Shown: positions 60,015 to 64,000 of the stretch, piece after piece
How the letters are laid out: each line of letters opens with the position of its first letter
Position numbering within the stretch: the first letter of the stretch is position 1
From: CAIYRG01 sp964494505
GTDB taxonomy: Bacteria > Pseudomonadota > Alphaproteobacteria > Micropepsales > Micropepsaceae
Direction of reading: 5' to 3'
NCBI GenBank assembly: GCA_964494505.1
Contig: CAZBRO010000019.1
Location: 40,860-104,859 of the forward strand
DNA length: 64,000 bases
Position numbers and translations under genes: made by a program
The notes under the pieces: generated by a model
Database searches by the model: none
The model's input: only the letters and a program-made list of their open reading frames with translations
Told to the model about the DNA's origin: nothing

Positions 60015-61239
60015 CCGAAATGCTCCCGTCTTTAGCTACCTTCCACGGCTGAATCGCATTCATGTGAATGGCGCGTGGGCGCTCGGGTTTTTTCCAATCG
60101 TCGAGCGCGAAGCCCCAGTTCTTGCTCAACTCCGCCATTGACGGCTGAACGTCACCGGTCTCATCGGTCGTGCGAGACATGAGCATGGCCTCTTGTCCGT
60201 TCCACTCCCAGTCAAGATTGAACCTGGTATGTGCCTTCGAATGCACGGGCCCGTCGATCCTTGCTTCCTTCCAGGTCTTGCCGCCGTCGGTGGAGACGTC
60301 GACCTTGCTGACCTTCCCCGCACCGGACCAAGCCAAGCCGGTGATCTGGACATAGCCCTTGCGCATTTCCATTCCGGCTGACGGGCGCGTGATGACGGAT
60401 TTCGGCCCCCACTGGAAATGGTACCAGCGCGCTTTGCCGCCCAGATCGGGTCTCACCACCGAATGGTTCATGCTTTCGTTCCAGGTGTTGTAGGGTTCGT
60501 CCACCACCTTGATATGCTTCAAATACTTTACGTTGTGGGGCCCTTCCCAGCCGGGGACCAGCATCCGAATCGGGTAACCCTGCTCAACGCGCAACGGCGC
60601 GCCATTCTGACCATAGGCCACGAAGCAGTCGTCCATGGCCTTTCCCAGCGGAAGGGTGTGGCTGAACTTGCCCTGGTCCCCGCCTTCCAAAACCAGCCAG
60701 CTCGCGTCCTTCTTGACGCCCGCCTCGTTCAACAGCACGGAAAGCGGCACGCCGCTCCATTCGCTGCAACTGGCCATCCCGTGGATGTACTGAACCGGCA
60801 ACCCCATGTTCGGATTTTTATCGTTTTGAGTGTTATGGATCTGCGGAGAGCTGTTGCCATGACACTCCACGAAATGAATCCGGGATACGGAAGGCATCCG
60901 CTTCAGATCGTCCATGGAGAAACTCAACGGCCGGTCCACCATGCCGTGGATGGTGAGGCGATGTTCGTCCCAATCGATTTCGGGAAACTCGGAGGAGTGC
61001 TGTTGCACGAAGTGGACCGGGGCCGGCGTGATGATTCCCATATAATCTTGAAGCGGGGTGTAGTGGGTCAGGTGATCAAGGCTGTATCTGGCCCCACGGC
61101 GCGGGGGCTCGCTGTGGACGTGTTCGGGTTGAGCCGAGGCCGGCTGCCCTTTTGCGGCCAATCCTGCGCCCGCGGCCACACCGGCAAGCGCGGCAGTTTG
61201 TGTCAGGAATCGCCTTCGGTTAGATCCTTTGGAATCCAT
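59998..61239 (-). CDS. SoxC-like molybdoenzyme (sulfite oxidase family)
   Basis: 413 aa from ATG 61239 after AGGAGG. Tat signal NRRRFLTQTAALAGVAAGAG. Sulfite-oxidase fold with the Mo-coordinating cysteine in HFVECHGNSS (Cys126), GYPIRMLVPGWEGPHNVKYLKHI, and the C-terminal dimerisation domain KVSKVDVSTDGGKTW...FNLDWEW. It oxidises sulfite or protein-bound sulfane in the periplasm. No soxXYZAB gene occurs anywhere in the window, so it may act alone as a sulfite dehydrogenase or on a different sulfur carrier. Confidence 0.88.
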   Translation of the reverse strand: MDSKGSNRRRFLTQTAALAGVAAGAGLAAKGQPASAQPEHVHSEPPRRGARYSLDHLTHYTPLQDYMGIITPAPVHFVQQHSSEFPEIDWDEHRLTIHGMVDRPLSFSMDDLKRMPSVSRIHFVECHGNSSPQIHNTQNDKNPNMGLPVQYIHGMASCSEWSGVPLSVLLNEAGVKKDASWLVLEGGDQGKFSHTLPLGKAMDDCFVAYGQNGAPLRVEQGYPIRMLVPGWEGPHNVKYLKHIKVVDEPYNTWNESMNHSVVRPDLGGKARWYHFQWGPKSVITRPSAGMEMRKGYVQITGLAWSGAGKVSKVDVSTDGGKTWKEARIDGPVHSKAHTRFNLDWEWNGQEAMLMSRTTDETGDVQPSMAELSKNWGFALDDWKKPERPRAIHMNAIQPWKVAKDGSISDAMFI

Positions 61240-61346
61240 GATGACCTCCTGTGAGCCCGAATTTTGATTTGAGCTTGTCTTGACCGAATGTCCCTGGGGA
61301 CGGACTTTATTGCCTTTGGCGTATCGGCACAACCACTCCGTGCCGT

Positions 61347-61940
61347 TCAGAGGCTGGATAGATAACGCGCCATTGCTTCCCGATCGGCAGGCGAAATCGC
61401 TTTCATGATTTGCACCATGTCGCCGTTGTTGGTCCGCTCACCTTCGGCAAATTTGCGCATCGCCTCGACCAGATAGTCGTAGCCTTGGCCGGCCAGCCGC
61501 GGCGTTGTCATGCCCTCAGCCTGCACGGCGCCAAGATAGTTTTGCGCATGACAGCTCTGGCATACGGCCACTCCGCGGGGCGGCGGCAGGGCGGCGGCGC
61601 CGGCCGCCCGCGCCGGCCACTTCATTTTCGCGACACGCGCTGCTGCCGGCCCCAGTTCTTCCGCCGTGAGCGTATTTGCCATCCACGCCATGATCTCGAA
61701 TTTGCGATCTCCATCCCGGAAGTCACGCAGTTGCTTTGCGAGATAATTTTCCTGTTGGCCCGAGATGATCGGAATGGCGGCACTTTTGGATCGGCCGGCC
61801 TCGTGGCATGAATCGCAAACCAGCAGCTTGGCGCCGAATTCTCTTTGCGTGCCCGGATCCGGGACAGCCTCACCGGCGTTTGCCGGCACGGCCAGCGCAG
61901 CCAGAACGGCCAGAGCGCCGAAAACCATCTGTGTACGCAT
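61347..61940 (-). CDS. Exported diheme cytochrome c (c4-like)
   Basis: 197 aa from ATG 61940 with GGAGGGA upstream. Signal peptide ends near VPANAG. Two heme sites, CDSCH and CQSCH, with axial Met candidates in FEIMAWMAN and NGDMVQIMKAIS, reproduce the tandem cytochrome c4 fold. It is 107 bases upstream of soxC on the same strand and could accept electrons from SoxCD for the oxidase. Confidence 0.87.
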   Translation of the reverse strand: MRTQMVFGALAVLAALAVPANAGEAVPDPGTQREFGAKLLVCDSCHEAGRSKSAAIPIISGQQENYLAKQLRDFRDGDRKFEIMAWMANTLTAEELGPAAARVAKMKWPARAAGAAALPPPRGVAVCQSCHAQNYLGAVQAEGMTTPRLAGQGYDYLVEAMRKFAEGERTNNGDMVQIMKAISPADREAMARYLSSL

Positions 61941-62064
61941 GAATTCTGTCCCTCCCTCAGGATGTCATCGGCGAACTATAGTTCACGAAACGGGGCGGCG
62001 CTTTATCTTTACCGCAGCCCCCCGCTCTTCCACGCGATGCATGACAGGCAACGCCATCCGGATC

Positions 62065-62718
62065 TCAGTCGGTCGAGCCTCCCGCGCAATAGGTGCAGCC
62101 CGCTTCCTGCGCCCGATTCACGCCCCATGTTCCCGAAGGCAGAATGGTGACGGTCGGGAGGATCAGGTTGGCCGAGAATTCCTTGAACGCTTCGTCTGCG
62201 GTCACGCCCGCGTTCGGTGCCAGCCGGCCGCTCTGGCCCCGGAGCGCCATACCGCACGCGCCCATCACTGTACCTCTGGCGGCCAGACGATCGAGAGTAG
62301 CTTGCGGGTTTCCCACGCCGGGCTTCGGCTCGAACCACGGGTTCTTGACGGCGGGCGCCTTTGTTTCCGGGTCCATGATCTTGAAGGTTTCGCCGACCTT
62401 GTATTTCGCCCAGATCATGCTGTTCAGGGCATAGGGCAAGCCCTGGTGGCGGAAGATCATGACGGCCGTCGCGGAGGCGTTCGGCGTGAGGAAGTTGTTT
62501 ACGAACCCGAGCGGAAATCCGGCGTTGATCGTGTAAACGTCAAAAAGCTGCTTATGGCGGCCCTTGAGCATTCCCGGCCAATCCGGTCCGTCTGCTGAAG
62601 CCGTTTGGGCGCGCGCCGTTGTTGCAAGGCCGAACAGGCCGAGCGCCGACATGGCGGCAATACCGAAAAAGCTGCGGCGGGGTGTGCCGCCGGCCGTCGG
62701 CTGATCGAGATCGCGCAT
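62065..62718 (-). CDS. Tat-exported DsrE-like protein 1
   Basis: 217 aa, ATG 62718 with GGAGGA upstream. Tat signal TPRRSFFGIAAMSALGLFG, cleavage near ARAQT. The mature domain has an AVMIFRHQGLPYALNS strand-helix and the C-terminal block GACGMALRG (Cys155)...NLILPTVTILPSGTWGVNRAQEAG, which resembles DsrE/COG1416-type proteins (cysteine, then a V-x-P-S-G-x(3-6)-Q-x-x-G end). Extra cysteines 208 and 211 lie in the tail (CTYC). It is homologous by eye to the divergent gene at 63036. A persulfide-carrier role next to SoxCD is inference. Confidence 0.7.
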   Translation of the reverse strand: MRDLDQPTAGGTPRRSFFGIAAMSALGLFGLATTARAQTASADGPDWPGMLKGRHKQLFDVYTINAGFPLGFVNNFLTPNASATAVMIFRHQGLPYALNSMIWAKYKVGETFKIMDPETKAPAVKNPWFEPKPGVGNPQATLDRLAARGTVMGACGMALRGQSGRLAPNAGVTADEAFKEFSANLILPTVTILPSGTWGVNRAQEAGCTYCAGGSTD

Positions 62719-63035
62719 CTATTCCTCCATCGCGTGCCATATGCACGCCTTTGCGGTGGTGCGATGCCGGCGCGTCCATTCGGCGGAAAATTTTGCCCGT
62801 GCCCCGGCCCACAATTATGCCACCACCATAACATTGTCGCCGGGAAGACCATAAGAGCCTTTCCACCCGGCTTGCGCCTGTTCAAGATCAGCTTCGGCCC
62901 TACATCCGCGCCCTCGCCGGAACGCCCATATCTCCCATGATGGGCGTCCGTCGTTCGGGGGCGGGCGCAATTCACGCGCCAAAATTCCGAAGTTCAGTGT
63001 AAGGTGACGCTCTCGTGGTGAGGGGAGAATTGACG
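62719..63035. other. Divergent promoter region of the two DsrE-like genes
   Basis: 317 bases with no gene. A perfect 8-bp inverted repeat ACGCCCAT (62922-62929)/ATGGGCGT (62940-62947), 88 bases before the plus-strand ATG, is an operator candidate. An AT-rich palindromic core AAAATTTT lies at about 62788-62795. No consensus FNR or sigma-54 site is seen. Confidence 0.45.
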
Positions 63036-63821
63036 ATGAAACACAATCCCGACCGGCGCATCGCGCTTATGGGACTTGGCATAGCTGCCGGCGCCGCCGC
63101 TCTTGGCAGCAATAGCGCCAACGCAGCCAAAGCTTCGGCCGCATGGATGCCGGAAGGTGCCGCAACGTTGAAGGCGCTCCACGACAAACTTAACGCAGCT
63201 CCGCGCCGTCGCGATTTCAAGACCGTGCCGATGACCCTCGAGAACGAGGATTATTGGGATCATGAGGCGCTTACGGAACTCATCGCCTATCGCGGTGGTC
63301 CGAAGCAGATCTGGGACAATAAGGACCTCGCCGGTCCCTGGCTGAACTTGATGCGCAATAATCTCAACGTGCAAATTTACTCTTTTAAGCGTCCTGACTT
63401 TGTCATCGTCTCGGCCACCCACGCCTTGGCGCATTTGGCGATGTACGACCAGGCGATGTGGGACAAATACCAACTGACGAAGCTCGCCGGTCCCGCATTC
63501 GCCGGCAACACGTTCGTCCTGGAGCAGAAGGCCGCATCCGCCGATCCCAAGAACTACCAGGACCCGCAAGGCGCCTTTTCGCCGAGCAACAATTCCATTC
63601 CCGCATTGCAGCGCCGCGGGGCGGTGTTCCTTGCCTGCCACAACTCGATCTGGGAGCAATCCGACGCGTTGATCCGGAATGGCTCGAATCCCGACAAGCT
63701 CTCGCACGAGGCACTCGCCGCCGAACTCACCAACCATCTCATTCCCGATGCGGTGCTCACGCCTGGCGCTGTGGCGACGCTTCTGCATTTCCAGGAGGCC
63801 GGATACCAATACGCGACCTAG
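63036..63821 (+). CDS. Tat-exported DsrE-like protein 2
   Basis: 261 aa from ATG 63036 with GGGAG 8-9 bases upstream. Tat-type signal PDRRIALMGLGIAAGAAALG. It matches protein 1 in order: FVIVSATHALAHLAMYDQAMWDKY, then VFLACHNSIWEQSDALIRNG with the single cysteine 201, and a C-terminal NHLIPDAVLTPGAVATLLHFQEAGYQYA. A ~45-residue insert (NTFVLEQKAAS... to NNSIPALQ) separates the halves. Fold assignment to DsrE rests on this tail and cysteine only. Confidence 0.7.
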   Translation: MKHNPDRRIALMGLGIAAGAAALGSNSANAAKASAAWMPEGAATLKALHDKLNAAPRRRDFKTVPMTLENEDYWDHEALTELIAYRGGPKQIWDNKDLAGPWLNLMRNNLNVQIYSFKRPDFVIVSATHALAHLAMYDQAMWDKYQLTKLAGPAFAGNTFVLEQKAASADPKNYQDPQGAFSPSNNSIPALQRRGAVFLACHNSIWEQSDALIRNGSNPDKLSHEALAAELTNHLIPDAVLTPGAVATLLHFQEAGYQYAT

Positions 63822-63852
63822 CCTGCGGCGCGAGGCAACCAGCGCGGGGGGC

Positions 63853-63886
63853 GAAAAACAAGGGCCGCCCTGTTTGGGGCGACCCT
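63853..63886 (-). terminator. Terminator of the tRNA-fMet gene
   Basis: On the minus strand AGGGTCGCCC (63886-63877) pairs with GGGCGGCCCT (63870-63861), one mismatch, and is followed by TGTTTTT at 63859-63853. It lies 33 bases past the tRNA 3' end. Confidence 0.7.
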
Positions 63887-63918
63887 AATGTATAACATAC
63901 TGAAATATCTAAATATTT

Positions 63919-63995
<77 letters not shown>

Positions 63996-64000
63996 TCATG

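Overview
The window reads as chromosomal DNA of a high-GC alphaproteobacterium. Support comes from the order SRP RNA-dnaX-ybaB-recR, the def-fmt-truA and murI-dapE-dapD blocks, a DUF2336 protein, a membrane-anchored cytochrome c, FNR/FixK-type boxes and short palindromic intergenic repeats. Genus cannot be fixed from the sequence; a soil or rhizosphere lineage is a guess.

Region 1 (1-19.5 kb) is accessory catabolism and periplasmic redox. It holds a truncated SGNH hydrolase, a GMC oxidoreductase, a Tat-exported molybdenum hydroxylase pair (iorA/iorB-like), and a minus-strand series of a 6PGDH-like dehydrogenase, a CHRD protein, a cytochrome c-PQQ propeller fusion, an SMP-30 lactonase, an MBL lipoprotein and an NHL protein. 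An ABM monooxygenase, an MFS transporter, a pair of divergent periplasmic-binding-fold proteins (one like 4,5-dihydroxyphthalate decarboxylase), another NHL protein and a GST follow.

Region 2 (19.6-24.2 kb) is housekeeping: M17 aminopeptidase with an NlpC/P60 hydrolase, a membrane cytochrome c, kdsB and prephenate dehydratase. It is interrupted at 24214-26570 by a complete IS1595-family element with 8-bp target duplication, transposase, three small accessory ORFs and a convergent DUF3800 passenger gene with a strongly folded leader.

Region 3 (26.6-42.3 kb) is core genome: macrodomain protein and nudC, a histidine kinase, SRP RNA, dnaX-ybaB-recR, a PEP-CTERM protein with a consensus sigma-54 promoter, a small membrane peptide next to a perfect FNR/FixK box, rmuC, def-fmt-truA, murI-dapE-dapD and DUF2336.

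Region 4 (42.4-52.2 kb) returns to catabolism: an aromatic-acid MFS transporter, a second iorAB pair, an FMN-binding split-barrel protein, enoyl-CoA hydratase, CaiB/BaiF CoA-transferase, a small cytochrome c, a GlcG-like protein and a DapA-family aldolase.

Region 5 (52.8-58.6 kb) is a compact operon resembling the pathway for polyprenyl-phosphoryl D-arabinose: HAD-UbiA fusion, GtrA, DprE1-like and DprE2-like proteins, then a GT-C glycosyltransferase. Region 6 (58.6-63.8 kb) is a periplasmic sulfur module: SCO protein, SoxD-like cytochrome, SoxC-like molybdoenzyme, diheme cytochrome, and two divergent Tat-exported proteins that look like DsrE-family relatives. The window closes with an initiator tRNA-fMet on the minus strand.
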